A stretch of 60,246 nucleotides of DNA. It comes from Sphingomonas sp. (lineage in GTDB: Bacteria > Pseudomonadota > Alphaproteobacteria > Sphingomonadales > Sphingomonadaceae). The DNA lies in assembly GCA_017849555.1 (NCBI GenBank), contig JAFIGU010000015.1, positions 1-60,246 of the forward strand, read 5' to 3'. Each line of letters opens with the position of its first letter. The first letter of the stretch is position 1. This document shows, piece by piece, positions 36,152-45,898 of the stretch. A program made the position numbers and the translations under genes. The notes beneath the pieces are model-generated. The model was not told the origin of the DNA, did not search any database, and saw only the letters and a program-made list of their open reading frames with translations.

Positions 36152-37471
36152 TCAGCGCCCGCGCCATTCCCGGAGGGCAAGATCCTTGTGAACGATCACG
36201 CGGAGCGGCCATCCGGGGCGGACGGTTATGGTGGGCTGGATGTTGAGGTTCTTCGAGACGATCTGCTGGCCCGCCTGACTGGCGGACTGCTGGGTGGACT
36301 GGCGAATGGCACGGACAAGATCGCTGTCGCCGCCTATCGACAATTGGGTGCCGACGCCGAGCAATGTGGACAGCGCCACCCCCTTGAGTAGCCGCCAGGT
36401 GTGATAATCCACCTTGTCGGACAGGCCGGCATAGCCAGCGGCATCGGTCACGGGCAGATTATCGATCTGGATCGAGCTGCCGTCGGGCAGGATGATCCGC
36501 TGCCAGACCAGCAGCGCGCGGCTCTGGCCGAACGCCACCACGCTGTCATAGCTGCCGATCAGCCGCGACCCCTGAGGGATCAGCAAGGTCCGGCCCGTCA
36601 CCGTGTCGAACACATTCTCGGTCACCTGTGCGACCACCATGCCGGGAAGATCGGAGTTCAGGCCGGTCAAAAGACTGGCGGCTATCACACTGCCCGCCAT
36701 CACCTGATAGGGCGATGCCGGGGTCTGGAGCGCATGGGCGTTATAGATCCCGCCCGATCCCGATTGGCCGATGAAATCCAGCTTGCGCTGCTGGTTGTTC
36801 TGGTCGCGCTCGGGATCGAGCGCAAGACGGCCGCCCTCCCCGGCCGGGGCCGACGGCGGCGACGCGGCGGGCGTCTCCGCACCGCCCTGCGTCGAGGTCA
36901 CCGATGCTGCAGGCGATCGCGCAGACGATTGCACCATGACACCGGCCTCACGGGCTTGCGCCGCCTGTGCGGCGATGCGCTGACGTTCAGCTTCGGCCGC
37001 CTGCTCCTGCGGCGTCATCGTAGGCGGCGCGGCGCCAGGGCCTCCCGGAACACCACCGCCGGCTTCAAGCTGGCGCTGACGGTCGAGGATCGGTCGCCCA
37101 AGATCACCAGGCAGCGGCGGCCCGAGAACAGGAACGCCGGGCGCGACCTCACCATAACTGCCGGGAAGGTTGGCGACCGCATCGGGCGGCGTGCGGCGCT
37201 CGGCCACGGCCTTGTCGCTGCTCTGGACGAGCTGGAACGTCTTCGGCCCCAGCGCCATCCACGCGACGCCGGCGATGGCGAACGATCCGGCCGCCACGCC
37301 GCCAATGATGACGCCGCGCTTGAACCGGACGACGCGCCGTGGCGCCGCACGCAACGTCAGCGTATCGGGCGGAGCCTTGCGCGGCGGCGGTGCAGCCGGC
37401 GCTACCTGGGGCGCGGGCTCCGGCGCGACGGGATCGGCGAGCGGGATCGGCACAGCGGGAGGCTCGGTCAT
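36152..37471 (-). CDS. trbI: Conjugal transfer protein TrbI (VirB10-like)
   Basis: A 439-residue channel protein that spans both membranes. A Pro-rich cytoplasmic start (about residues 1-50) is followed by one inner-membrane span (about 53-74), a long Pro/Ala/Gln-rich periplasmic region and the C-terminal VirB10 beta-barrel domain: YQVMAGSVIAASLLTGLNSDLPGMVVAQVTENVFDT, LLIPQGSRLIGSYDSVVAFGQSRALLVWQRIILPDGSSI and INIQPTITVRPG-type end. It is the last trb gene and overlaps trbG by 4 bp. Confidence 0.93.
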   Translation of the reverse strand: MTEPPAVPIPLADPVAPEPAPQVAPAAPPPRKAPPDTLTLRAAPRRVVRFKRGVIIGGVAAGSFAIAGVAWMALGPKTFQLVQSSDKAVAERRTPPDAVANLPGSYGEVAPGVPVLGPPLPGDLGRPILDRQRQLEAGGGVPGGPGAAPPTMTPQEQAAEAERQRIAAQAAQAREAGVMVQSSARSPAASVTSTQGGAETPAASPPSAPAGEGGRLALDPERDQNNQQRKLDFIGQSGSGGIYNAHALQTPASPYQVMAGSVIAASLLTGLNSDLPGMVVAQVTENVFDTVTGRTLLIPQGSRLIGSYDSVVAFGQSRALLVWQRIILPDGSSIQIDNLPVTDAAGYAGLSDKVDYHTWRLLKGVALSTLLGVGTQLSIGGDSDLVRAIRQSTQQSASQAGQQIVSKNLNIQPTITVRPGWPLRVIVHKDLALREWRGR

Positions 37472-38445
37472 TTACGCGCCCTCAGTCTGTCGCCATCAGT
37501 CCGACTGATCCGCACGACCTGCTGGGGCTTCTCGCCAAGGCGCAGTTCGGCCGCCGCGAACAAGCGATCCACGATATAATGGTTGCCGCTCACGCGGTAA
37601 TTGACGAGCTGGCTGTCGCCCAGCGACCCGACCACGAACAGCGGCGGTGCCTCACCCTGATCCAGACGGCCGGGAAACTCGATATAAACCTTGGCGCCGT
37701 CATCCCACGCGCGAACTGGCCGCCAGGGCGGGCTGTCGCCGCTGATCTCATAACGAAAGCGCAAATTGGTCAGCGCCACATTCTCGGCGACCGGCCGCGC
37801 CTGCTCGGCCGTCTGGTTCTGGCGTTGCAAGGCGACAAGCCGATCCTGCGGATAGGTCCAACTGATTGCGGCCATTGCGGTGCGGTCGGTGCTTTCCAGC
37901 GCCAGATGATAGGCGCGGCGATCGGTGGTGATGACCATGTTCGTGGCAAGGCCGGGCGCGAAGGGTTTCACCAATATATGGACGCGCGCGGTATCGCCCG
38001 CGCCGCTGGTCGTGTCGCCGATGATCCAGCGCACGGTATCGCCGGCGGAGACCGCCACCAGCTTTTCGCCGGGCTGCAAGGCGAGGTCGCTGACCCGCTC
38101 GGGCGCCGCATAGAGCCGGTACAGCGCGCCTTCCGTCCACGGATAAACCTGCACAGCGTTGAGATAGCCCGCACTCGACGGCTCGCGTGTCGCGGCGCGG
38201 TTGGCAGCCTCGATCCGCGCGGTCGGCGGGCTATTGTCCTGTTTGACCGAAGGCGACGGCAGGAGTTGGCCGGGAAGCGGAAGCGGCACCGGCCGTTCGA
38301 CAATCTCGACGGGCCTGGGTGGCTCAGCTTCGATCGCAGCGGGCTGGAACCCGGCGGCGTCATAGGTGATGGCGGGCGGCGGGGTCTTGCCCGCGCAGGC
38401 GCCCAGCGCCAGTGCGGAGGCGGACAGGATCAAGGTGCGGGTCAT
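37468..38445 (-). CDS. trbG: Conjugal transfer protein TrbG (VirB9-like lipoprotein)
   Basis: A 325-residue outer-membrane-ring component. MTRTLILSASALALGAC is a lipoprotein signal with a LGAC lipobox (Cys 17). The body has AVQVYPWTEGALYRLYAAPERVSDLALQPGEKL, DTVRWIIGDTTSG and TNMVITTDRRAYHLALEST, and a C-terminal VYIEFPGRLDQGEAPPLFV and YRVSGNHYIVDRLF, all typical of TrbG/VirB9. Overlaps of 4 bp link it to trbF and trbI. Confidence 0.92.
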   Translation of the reverse strand: MTRTLILSASALALGACAGKTPPPAITYDAAGFQPAAIEAEPPRPVEIVERPVPLPLPGQLLPSPSVKQDNSPPTARIEAANRAATREPSSAGYLNAVQVYPWTEGALYRLYAAPERVSDLALQPGEKLVAVSAGDTVRWIIGDTTSGAGDTARVHILVKPFAPGLATNMVITTDRRAYHLALESTDRTAMAAISWTYPQDRLVALQRQNQTAEQARPVAENVALTNLRFRYEISGDSPPWRPVRAWDDGAKVYIEFPGRLDQGEAPPLFVVGSLGDSQLVNYRVSGNHYIVDRLFAAAELRLGEKPQQVVRISRTDGDRLRARK

Positions 38446-39320
38446 TGGCCGGGTTCTCCCTGATTGGCAGGATTGGGTTTGGTAGGATTGGCGAGCGTCG
38501 CCGGAACCGGCGCGGCGTCCTGCATGGGACCAGCAACGACGGGCGGTGCGGAAATCGCGGGCGAGACTGGCTGCGCCGATGGTGCGGGCGATGGCCGTGA
38601 CGGCGGCCTTTGACCTTGGTCCGATGCCGCGGGCTGGCCCTCCAGCTCGCGCGCCCAGTCGATCGCTTTGACGAACAGGCCGAGCGGATTCTTGCGCAGC
38701 GCGTCGGCGGTTTTCGGGGGCTGCATCACCACGGTGAGCATGGCCGTCCAGCGTTCGGTTTTGGCGAGGCTGCCGCGCTCGTAAATGCTCTCGGTCCATT
38801 TGACCTGAAAGCTGTTGTCGGACGCGCGCACCACGCTCGTCACCTGGACCGATACGCTGCGCTGACCGATCCCGGCGAACGGATCGTTCATGCGCGCATA
38901 GTCGTTGAGGAAGATCGCAGCCCGGTCATTGGCGAAGTCGTAGGCGTCGAGCCAGTTGCGCTTCACCAATACGGGATCGGTGGAGACCGAACGGACATTG
39001 GAAATGAACCGCCCCAGATGCCAGGCGATCTGGCCGTCGGTGGGCTGGTAGTTCTGGATCGCGGGGGCGACGCTGCGCGCTTCACCCAGTCGCTCGACCT
39101 CGCCCACATAGGGCGCGCCGCGGCTCTGCATCGACTGCCAGACGTTCGATGCGATGAGCACGCCGGTCAGGCCCAAGCACCCGAAGGCGACGAGCCGCCA
39201 GTTTCTGGCCTGGACCCGGGCGGAACCAATGCGCTCGTCCCAGAGCTGGCCGGCGCGTTGATAGGGGGTTTCGGGTGCAGGCGTCTGCCCGTAACGTTGG
39301 ATGGATCGCTTGAAGATCAT
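38442..39320 (-). CDS. trbF: Conjugal transfer protein TrbF (VirB8-like)
   Basis: A 292-residue inner-membrane assembly factor. A short cytoplasmic start (KRSIQRYGQTPAPETPYQRAGQLWDERIGSARVQARNWR) precedes one span (about residues 43-60) and the NTF2-like periplasmic VirB8 domain, with WHLGRFISNVRSVSTDPVLVKRNWLDAY and VKWTESIYERG. A Pro/Ala-rich tail of about 60 residues follows. It lies between trbL and trbG in the usual order. Confidence 0.9.
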   Translation of the reverse strand: MIFKRSIQRYGQTPAPETPYQRAGQLWDERIGSARVQARNWRLVAFGCLGLTGVLIASNVWQSMQSRGAPYVGEVERLGEARSVAPAIQNYQPTDGQIAWHLGRFISNVRSVSTDPVLVKRNWLDAYDFANDRAAIFLNDYARMNDPFAGIGQRSVSVQVTSVVRASDNSFQVKWTESIYERGSLAKTERWTAMLTVVMQPPKTADALRKNPLGLFVKAIDWARELEGQPAASDQGQRPPSRPSPAPSAQPVSPAISAPPVVAGPMQDAAPVPATLANPTKPNPANQGEPGQ

Positions 39321-39325
39321 GGGGT

Positions 39326-40654
39326 TCAGTCCTTGTCGCTGAGGTCGGGATTGGCGGCGCCGCCGGGACGATCGCCGTCCTTGATCGTCTGCATCGCCAT
39401 GTGGCGGTGGTGACGACCACTTTGTTCGGAGCGCAGATTGCGCGCCCAGGCGGGAACAGTGTCGGATGAAGCCGCGCCCGACGATGCGGCTCCGGACGAG
39501 GCAGGCGCGGGCGATGTCCGGCCGGCGCTCCAGGCGGCCTGCTCGCCGCGCTCGACGCTTTGCCGGAACGGCGCGGCCATGCGCGCAGCGGCGGTGTTCA
39601 TCCCTTGCGAGACGGCGCCGCTCGCGGCGGTCGCCATTCCGCCAAGGCCGGCACCGACGGTGGTCTTGCCGGATGTCTCCTGGCCGAGCCGGTAGGAGGC
39701 GTGCGCGGCCGAGCCCATGGCGGTCCCGGCCTTGATCGCGCCCATGCCGCCCGAACCTGCGGCAATCGCGGCACGCGCACCGAGCATCGCAGCCCCGCCC
39801 GTTGCAAGCGCCGCGCCGGCGACCGTGCCGACCGCCGCGCCCGCGCCGAGTTGCGGCGCGCCGGAGACAAGGCCGGCGGCGATGCCGGGACCGAAGATAC
39901 CGAGGCCGAACAGGGTCAGCGCGCCCATCAGCAGGGATAGAGCCTGCGCGATCTCGGGATCGTCGCCGAGCAGCGCGCTCATCTGACCGAACAGATTGGT
40001 GCCGATGCCGATGATGACCGCGAGCACCATCACCTTGATGCCCGACGACACCACATTGCCGAGCACGCGTTCAGCAAGGAAGCTGGTCTTGTTCCACAGC
40101 GCGAACGGCACGAGCACGAAGCCGGCAAGCGCGGTCAGCTTGAACTCCAGGATAGTGATGAAAAGCTGGATGGCGAGGATGAAGAAGGCCAGCACCACCA
40201 GCAGCCAGCACACCAGCAGCACGATGATCGAGAGAAAGTTGCCGAAGAAGTCCGGGAAGCCTGACAGTTCGGACACCTTGTCGATCAGCGGCCAGGCAGC
40301 CGTGAACCCGGTGCCGGCGATCGCGCCGGGGTGCATCAGGTCACCGGCCGAGATGCCGCCGCCGCCCGCTGTGATGCCGAGGCCGGAGAAGCTGCGGAAG
40401 ATGATATCGGACAGCGTGCTGAAATTGCCGATGATGAAAGCGAAGGCCCCGACATAGAGGATTTTCTTGATGAGCTTGCCGAGCACATCCTGGTCGTTGT
40501 CCATCGCCCACCACAGCGCGGCGAGCGTGACGTCGATGCCGATCAGCACGGTGGTGAGGAACGCGACGTCGCCCGACAGCAGCCCGAACCCGCTGTCGAT
40601 GTAGCGGATGAAGGTGTCGAGGAAGCTGTCGATGATATTGAGGTCGGGGTTCAT
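39326..40654 (-). CDS. trbL: Conjugal transfer protein TrbL (VirB6-like)
   Basis: A 442-residue polytopic inner-membrane protein. It starts NIIDSFLDTFIRYIDSGFGLLSGDVAFLTTVLIGIDVTLAALWW and has about six to seven spans in residues 1-265, then a Gly/Ala-rich stretch and a polar C-terminal tail (about 310-442). Topology and position identify it as TrbL, the VirB6-like channel component. Between it and trbJ are only 29 bp, so no trbK-type entry-exclusion gene is present at the usual spot. Confidence 0.9.
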   Translation of the reverse strand: MNPDLNIIDSFLDTFIRYIDSGFGLLSGDVAFLTTVLIGIDVTLAALWWAMDNDQDVLGKLIKKILYVGAFAFIIGNFSTLSDIIFRSFSGLGITAGGGGISAGDLMHPGAIAGTGFTAAWPLIDKVSELSGFPDFFGNFLSIIVLLVCWLLVVLAFFILAIQLFITILEFKLTALAGFVLVPFALWNKTSFLAERVLGNVVSSGIKVMVLAVIIGIGTNLFGQMSALLGDDPEIAQALSLLMGALTLFGLGIFGPGIAAGLVSGAPQLGAGAAVGTVAGAALATGGAAMLGARAAIAAGSGGMGAIKAGTAMGSAAHASYRLGQETSGKTTVGAGLGGMATAASGAVSQGMNTAAARMAAPFRQSVERGEQAAWSAGRTSPAPASSGAASSGAASSDTVPAWARNLRSEQSGRHHRHMAMQTIKDGDRPGGAANPDLSDKD

Positions 40655-40683
40655 GCCGGGGGTCGCCTGTCAGGAGGATGGCG

Positions 40684-41415
40684 TCAGTGGCGCGTGTAGA
40701 TGTCGCGGGTGCCGATGAAGCGTTTGGTCCGCTCGCGCGCCGCCTCCAGCGCCTGTTGCTGGCGGCCGCGTTCCAGCGCGTCGGCGCGATATTGCGCCGC
40801 CATCATCTGCTGGATCTGAAGCTGTTGCTTCGTACTGAGCGCGAGGAGCTGGTTGGTCGCCTGGGCAACCTGCAGGCCGCCGGTCGCCGACTGGCTCTGG
40901 CTGACCAGCTCCGAGAGCAGTCCGGAATCGGCCTGCACATTCTCGATCACCTGCGCCTGCACGCGCATGGTCTGGCGATAGGCCCTGGTCGATGCCTGCA
41001 ACCGCGCGCGGGCCTGGGCCACGATGTCGCTGGTCGACAGCGCGGTATCGAACACCGCCGGAAACTGCCGGCGCAAGGCGTCGTCGGTCGATGTGACGTC
41101 GAAGGCGATGCCTTCGGCCTGACCCATCAGCGTATCGATACGCTGCATCGACCGGGTGATCTGGCTGAGCGAGGAGAAGTCGAGCTTCTGAAGATGCTTC
41201 GCCATATTGGTGAGCATCGTCGCCTCGTTCTGGAGCGACTGGATCTGATTGTTGATCTGCTGGAGGGTGCGTGCGGCGGTGAGCAGGTTCTGCGCATAAT
41301 TCTTCGGATCGAACACCACGCCGCCAAACTGGGCGTGGGCGGCCGTGATGGGCACGATGGCCGCGCCGGTGATGGTGGTGGCCACAAGGCACGCGGCGAA
41401 TATTCGGGATTTCAT
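40684..41415 (-). CDS. trbJ: Conjugal transfer protein TrbJ (VirB5-like)
   Basis: A 243-residue exported protein. The signal peptide ends AAHA before QFGGVVFDPKNYAQNLLTAARTLQQINNQIQSLQNEA, the TrbJ hallmark. The remainder is mostly alpha-helical and Gln/Ala-rich with long coiled segments. VirB5-like proteins sit at the pilus tip and help in adhesion to recipients. It overlaps trbE by 4 bp. Confidence 0.92.
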   Translation of the reverse strand: MKSRIFAACLVATTITGAAIVPITAAHAQFGGVVFDPKNYAQNLLTAARTLQQINNQIQSLQNEATMLTNMAKHLQKLDFSSLSQITRSMQRIDTLMGQAEGIAFDVTSTDDALRRQFPAVFDTALSTSDIVAQARARLQASTRAYRQTMRVQAQVIENVQADSGLLSELVSQSQSATGGLQVAQATNQLLALSTKQQLQIQQMMAAQYRADALERGRQQQALEAARERTKRFIGTRDIYTRH

Positions 41416-43880
41416 GAGAACAACTCCTTCTGCCGGGGATCGAGGGGATTGGCGGCAGGCAGACCGACGCCGGGGAAATCGGGGATCAGCTCCGAAGCCC
41501 AGCGCAGGCCGCGCGCTTCGAGAAAGGCGGCGAGGAAGCCGTCCGCGCCTTCACGGTGCAGCAGCCCATCGATCAGGTTTTGGGTTTCGGGATCGGACGC
41601 GCCGCACAGCGCCAGCGCAACCGGACCCAGCGCGAGCTCGAACAGGCGGTTGCCGCGCCGGGATTGCAGGTAATAATGCCGCTTGGGGGTCGCGCGGGCG
41701 ACAAGCTCTATCTGCCGGTCATTAAGGCCAAAGCGTTCGTAGGTTGCGCGGGCCTGCGGTTCGATCGCGCGGTCATTGGCCAGGAAGATGCGCTGTGGGC
41801 AGCTTTCGAGGATCGCGGGGGCGATGCTGCTGTCGGCGATGTCGGCCAGCGATTGCGTGGCGAATACCACGCTGACATTCTGCTTACGGAGAACCTTGAG
41901 CCATTCACGGATACGCGCGGCGAACAGCGGGTTATCGAGGAACACCCAGGCTTCATCGAGAATCAGCAGCGTAGGTCGCCCGTCGAAGCGCTCCTCAAGC
42001 CGGTGAAACAGATAGGTCAGCACCGGCAGCACGACGCTGCCTGAGTTCATCAATGTCTCGGTCTCGAAGCATTGCACGTCGGACAAGCGCAAGCGGTTTT
42101 CGGCCGCGTCGAGCAACCGGCCGAACGGGCCTTCCAGCGTATAGGGCATCAATGCGGATTTGAGCGCATTGGACTGGAGCAATACCGATAGCCCGGTGAG
42201 CGTCCGTTCCTCCGGCGGGGCGCTCGCGAGGCTGGTGAGCGCGGACCACAGCGCCTCCTTCACGTCCGGGGTGACATTGAGCCGTTCGTGCGCCAGCAGC
42301 GCCGAAATCCATTCGGCCGCCCAGGCCCGCTCGCTATCGTCGTCAATATTACGGAGCGGCTGGAACGCCGGCGCATCACTTTCACCAAGCGCATGATGCT
42401 CGCCGCCCATCGCCAGCACGGCGGCGCGCGCCGACAGCCCCTTGTCGAACATGTAGACCTGCGCTTTCGGGTAACGGCGGAATTGGAGCGCTAGCAGCGC
42501 CAGCAACACCGACTTACCCGCGCCGGTCGGGCCGACGATCAGCATATGGCCGACATCGCCGACATGGGTGGACAGGCGGAACGGCGTCGATCCGCTTGTC
42601 TCGGCATAGAGCAGCGGCGGTCCGGCCAGATGATCGTTGCGCGCCGGGCCTGCCCATACCGCGGACAGCGGCATCAGGTGGGCAAGGTTCAGCGTGTGGA
42701 CCAGCGGTTGGCGGACATTGGCGTAAACATGACCCGGCAGCGAGCCAAGCCACGCCTCCACCGCATTGACGCTCTCGCGGATGCAGGTGAAACCAAGGCC
42801 ATTGACGATCCGCTCGACGATGCGAACCTTCTCATCGGCAGCGGCGCGATCCTCGTCGGAAACCGTGATGGTGGCGGTATAATAGCCGAACGACACATGG
42901 TCGCCGCCGAGCGCCTGGAGCGCGAGATCGGCATCGACCACCTTATTGTCGGCGTCGCTGTCGGTCAGCGGAACCGGCTCGTTCATCATCACTTCGCGCA
43001 TGAGCTGGGCGATGGACTTGCGCTTGTTGAACCATTGCCGTCTGATCTTCGTCAGCGTCTTGTTGGCCACCGTCTTGTCGAGCGCGATGAAGCGCGTCGT
43101 CCAGCGATAGGTAAAATTCTGATGATTGAGCGCGTCGAGGATGCCAGGGCGCGTGATATTGGGGAATCCCAGCACGGTCACGGTGCGCAAATGCCGGTCG
43201 CCCAGCATCGGTTCGATGCCGCCCGATAGCGGCGTATCGACCAGGAGGCCGTCGAGATATATCGGTGTCTCGGGGACCGCGACGGGATGGCGCTTGGCGG
43301 AGATGCAGCCGTGGAGGAAGGTCAGCGTCTCGCTGTCGTCGAGCGCGCGCACCTCCGGCATGATCCCGGCGAGGAGATCCAGCACGCGATCGGTTTCGGC
43401 GATGAAGGCGCGCACTTCCTGCCGCCAGTCGCGGCCTTCCTGGGGAACGTCGCGTTCCAGCAGCGCCCGTTCGGCCCGGCTCACCTGATCGGCGGGCGGC
43501 AGGTAGCAGAGGGTAAGATGATAGCGGCTCTCGGAATGCTCAGCTCGCCGCCCGTCGAAATGCGCGCGCCGTTCCTCGTCCACCAGCCACGAGGCGGGAT
43601 CGGGAAAGACACTGTCGGGATAGCCCAATGCCTCAATCCGTTCGGCATCGAAGAACAGTGCCCAGCCGGTTCCGAGACGGCGCAGTGCGTTGTTCGCCCG
43701 CGCACAGACCGAAATCAGTTCGGCTTCGGTCGCGGATTCAAGGTCCGGTCCGCGAAAGCGGAAGGTGCGCTGGAAACTTCCGTCCTTGTTGAGCACCACG
43801 CCGGACGCGACCAACGCCGCCCAGGGCAGATGGTCGGCAAGGCGATCGGCGATGCCGCGATATTCTTTGAGGTTCAGCAT
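41412..43880 (-). CDS. trbE: Conjugal transfer ATPase TrbE (VirB4-like)
   Basis: An 822-residue ATPase that powers pilus and channel assembly. The N-terminal CagE/TrbE-VirB domain (MLNLKEYRGIADRLADHLPWAALV) is followed by the C-terminal ATPase core: Walker A VGPTGAGKSVLLALLALQFRRYP, FDKGLSARA, Walker B LLILDEAWVFLDNPLF, and the FATQSLADIADS motif. Length is normal and there is no break. It overlaps trbD and trbJ by a few bases. Confidence 0.95.
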   Translation of the reverse strand: MLNLKEYRGIADRLADHLPWAALVASGVVLNKDGSFQRTFRFRGPDLESATEAELISVCARANNALRRLGTGWALFFDAERIEALGYPDSVFPDPASWLVDEERRAHFDGRRAEHSESRYHLTLCYLPPADQVSRAERALLERDVPQEGRDWRQEVRAFIAETDRVLDLLAGIMPEVRALDDSETLTFLHGCISAKRHPVAVPETPIYLDGLLVDTPLSGGIEPMLGDRHLRTVTVLGFPNITRPGILDALNHQNFTYRWTTRFIALDKTVANKTLTKIRRQWFNKRKSIAQLMREVMMNEPVPLTDSDADNKVVDADLALQALGGDHVSFGYYTATITVSDEDRAAADEKVRIVERIVNGLGFTCIRESVNAVEAWLGSLPGHVYANVRQPLVHTLNLAHLMPLSAVWAGPARNDHLAGPPLLYAETSGSTPFRLSTHVGDVGHMLIVGPTGAGKSVLLALLALQFRRYPKAQVYMFDKGLSARAAVLAMGGEHHALGESDAPAFQPLRNIDDDSERAWAAEWISALLAHERLNVTPDVKEALWSALTSLASAPPEERTLTGLSVLLQSNALKSALMPYTLEGPFGRLLDAAENRLRLSDVQCFETETLMNSGSVVLPVLTYLFHRLEERFDGRPTLLILDEAWVFLDNPLFAARIREWLKVLRKQNVSVVFATQSLADIADSSIAPAILESCPQRIFLANDRAIEPQARATYERFGLNDRQIELVARATPKRHYYLQSRRGNRLFELALGPVALALCGASDPETQNLIDGLLHREGADGFLAAFLEARGLRWASELIPDFPGVGLPAANPLDPRQKELFS

Positions 43881-44176
43881 GTAAGATACGCCTTTTGCCG
43901 AAGGTGGCGGGCCAGAACGGCGGCGAAATCAGGATCGCGCTTCGCCGCGAACACCGCGAGGCTATGTCCGACAAGCCAGAGCAGCAGCCCGGCAATCCAT
44001 TGCTGGAGGCCCAGCCCCATCGCCGCCGCCAGCGTGCCGTTGAGGATCGCGATCCCACGCGGCGCGCCGCCGAGCAGGATCGGTTCGGTGAGCGCGCGGT
44101 GAAGCGGCACCTCGAAGCCATCAATATGACCATTGGCGATATGGCCACCTGCGGCGACGGGACTGGTTCCCGCCAT
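43874..44176 (-). CDS. trbD: Conjugal transfer protein TrbD (VirB3-like)
   Basis: A 100-residue inner-membrane protein. GFEVPLHRALTEPILLGGAPRGIAILNGTLAAAMGLGL is the TrbD/VirB3 signature, followed by a second hydrophobic segment and the C-terminal motif RDPDFAAVLARHLRQKAYL. The N-terminal 18 residues are Gly/His-rich and could be an extension. It sits between trbC (1-bp contact) and trbE (7-bp overlap). Confidence 0.9.
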   Translation of the reverse strand: MAGTSPVAAGGHIANGHIDGFEVPLHRALTEPILLGGAPRGIAILNGTLAAAMGLGLQQWIAGLLLWLVGHSLAVFAAKRDPDFAAVLARHLRQKAYLTC

Positions 44177-44508
44177 CAGACCAGCGCTCCGCCGCCGAAG
44201 GAGAAGAAGGACAGGAAGAAGCTGGACGCGGCAAACGCGATCGTCAGACCAAACACGATCTGGATCAGCTTGCGGAAGCCGCCCGAGGTCTCGCCAAATG
44301 CCAGCGCCAGGCCGGTGGTGATGATGATAAGGACCGCGACGATCTTGGCGACCGGCCCCTGCACCGACTCCAGCACCTTCTGGAGGGGTTCTTCCCAGGG
44401 CATCCCCGAACCGGCGGCAGACGCCGCAACGGGCAGGATCAGGATCGCGGCGGCAATGAGCGCCAGCCGCAGCGGCAGGCGGACGGCGGACGGATTGAGG
44501 CTATACAT
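44176..44508 (-). CDS. trbC: Conjugal transfer pilin TrbC (VirB2-like)
   Basis: A 110-residue prepilin. A signal segment (about residues 13-31, ending AASAA) is followed by GSGMPWEEPLQKVLESVQGPVAKIVAVLIIITTGLALAFGE and a second hydrophobic helix, the two-helix pattern of VirB2/TrbC pilins. In RP4 the pilin is cut and cyclised by TraF; a TraF-like peptidase is encoded at 54926-55501, so cyclic pilin is possible here as well. It lies 1 bp after trbB. Confidence 0.9.
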   Translation of the reverse strand: MYSLNPSAVRLPLRLALIAAAILILPVAASAAGSGMPWEEPLQKVLESVQGPVAKIVAVLIIITTGLALAFGETSGGFRKLIQIVFGLTIAFAASSFFLSFFSFGGGALV

Positions 44509-44509
44509 G

Positions 44510-45487
44510 TCAGTCTCCTTTGCTGGTGGGGATAGAAAGGTCGGTGACGGCGTAATCGCCGTCGCGTGTCAGACCGCGGACCTCGGCCACGCTCTCGATC
44601 CTGCGGCCGGTTCCCCGGCCGGAGATGAACACCACCATGTCGATCGCCTCGGCGATCAGGCGGCGCGGGACCGTAATGACGCCTTCCGAAACAAGCTGCT
44701 CGATCCGGTAGAGCGCGGAACGCGCGCTGTTGGCGTGGACGGTGGCGATGCCGCCGGGATGCCCGGTGTTCCAGGCTTTCAACATGTCCAGCGCTTCGCC
44801 ACCGCGAACCTCGCCGACGATGATGCGGTCTGGACGAAGGCGGAGCGTCGAACGCACCAGGTCGGCCATGCTCACGATGCCGGGTTTGGTCCTGAGCGCC
44901 ACGGTGTCGGGCGCGGCGCATTGCAGCTCGCGCGTGTCCTCGATGATGATGACCCGCTCGTCGAGCGTCGCCATCTCGGCCAGGAGCGCATTGGCGAGCG
45001 TGGTCTTGCCCGAACTGGTTCCGCCCGCGATGAGTATATTCTTGCGCTCGACCACGGCCATCGACAGCACTAGCGCGACCTCGGCGCGCATGATGCCGTC
45101 CGCGACATAGTCGAGCAGCCGATGGATGCGCGCGGCGGGCTTGCGGATAGAAAAGCAGGGCGCGGCCGATACGGGCGGCAACAGTCCCTCGAACCGCTCG
45201 CCACCCTCAGGCAATTCCGCGCTGACGATCGGGGCGCCGGCATGGACCTCGGCGCGGACGTGGCTGGCGACCAGCCGTATGATGCGTTCGGTCTCCGCCG
45301 GCTCCAGGCGCACCTCGGTATCGACGCGGCCTTCGCCGAGCAGGTCGAGCCGGAGCGAGCCGTCGGGGTTGACCATGATCTCGATGACGCGCGGGTCGCC
45401 AAGCGCGGCGCCGATCGCCGGTCCCATCGCTGTGCGCAGCATGGCGCGGCGGCGGCCTTGCGCCTGGGCGTTGACGCCGGCGCTCAC
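44510..45487 (-). CDS. trbB: Conjugal transfer ATPase TrbB (VirB11-like)
   Basis: A 325-residue hexameric traffic ATPase. The Walker [15 protein letters not shown], Asp box [11 protein letters not shown], Walker [30 protein letters not shown] and His box [12 protein letters not shown] are all present. It starts the trbBCDEJLFGI run on the minus strand. The stop of the CopG-like gene overlaps its start by 4 bp, so that regulator gene is the first of the operon. Confidence 0.95.
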   Translation of the reverse strand: MSAGVNAQAQGRRRAMLRTAMGPAIGAALGDPRVIEIMVNPDGSLRLDLLGEGRVDTEVRLEPAETERIIRLVASHVRAEVHAGAPIVSAELPEGGERFEGLLPPVSAAPCFSIRKPAARIHRLLDYVADGIMRAEVALVLSMAVVERKNILIAGGTSSGKTTLANALLAEMATLDERVIIIEDTRELQCAAPDTVALRTKPGIVSMADLVRSTLRLRPDRIIVGEVRGGEALDMLKAWNTGHPGGIATVHANSARSALYRIEQLVSEGVITVPRRLIAEAIDMVVFISGRGTGRRIESVAEVRGLTRDGDYAVTDLSIPTSKGD

Positions 45488-45888
45488 TGTTCCACTCCTG
45501 CATCGGACGGCGCAGCACCGATCGAACGGCCGGTGGCGAGCTGGCGGCCGACCTGATCGACGAAACGGCGGAAGCGTTCGCGGCCGACCGCCTGCGCGGC
45601 CTTGTCGGCTTCGGGCAGCGGCGCGGTGACGGTGAGTTGGTAGCGAATGAACAGCGACAGCGTTTCGAGCAGAACCATGCCATCGCGCTCGATGCGGCCA
45701 AGCTGGGTGCTGATCCGGTCGAGCCGGGATTTCAGCAGGTCGTCCACTTCGCGCGTGGCACGGCGATTGAGATAGTCCCGCAGTGCATCGGAGACGATCG
45801 CGGATTTGGACGTGCCGGGCTTCGATCCCAGCATGTCGAGCCGGGCCGTCAGTTCGTCGTCCAGATAGAGATGATGGCGCGGTTTCAT
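45484..45888 (-). CDS. CopG/ribbon-helix-helix protein at the head of the trb operon
   Basis: A 134-residue protein. The N-terminal RHH motif is [40 protein letters not shown]. The following helical region ([41 protein letters not shown]) is the conserved extension of CopG-type proteins found before trbB in these elements. A role in autoregulation of traG/trb transcription or in the relaxosome is inferred. It is coupled to trbB by 4 bp and lies 10 bp after traG. Confidence 0.82.
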   Translation of the reverse strand: MKPRHHLYLDDELTARLDMLGSKPGTSKSAIVSDALRDYLNRRATREVDDLLKSRLDRISTQLGRIERDGMVLLETLSLFIRYQLTVTAPLPEADKAAQAVGRERFRRFVDQVGRQLATGRSIGAAPSDAGVEQ

Positions 45889-45898
45889 CGGCGCGGCC

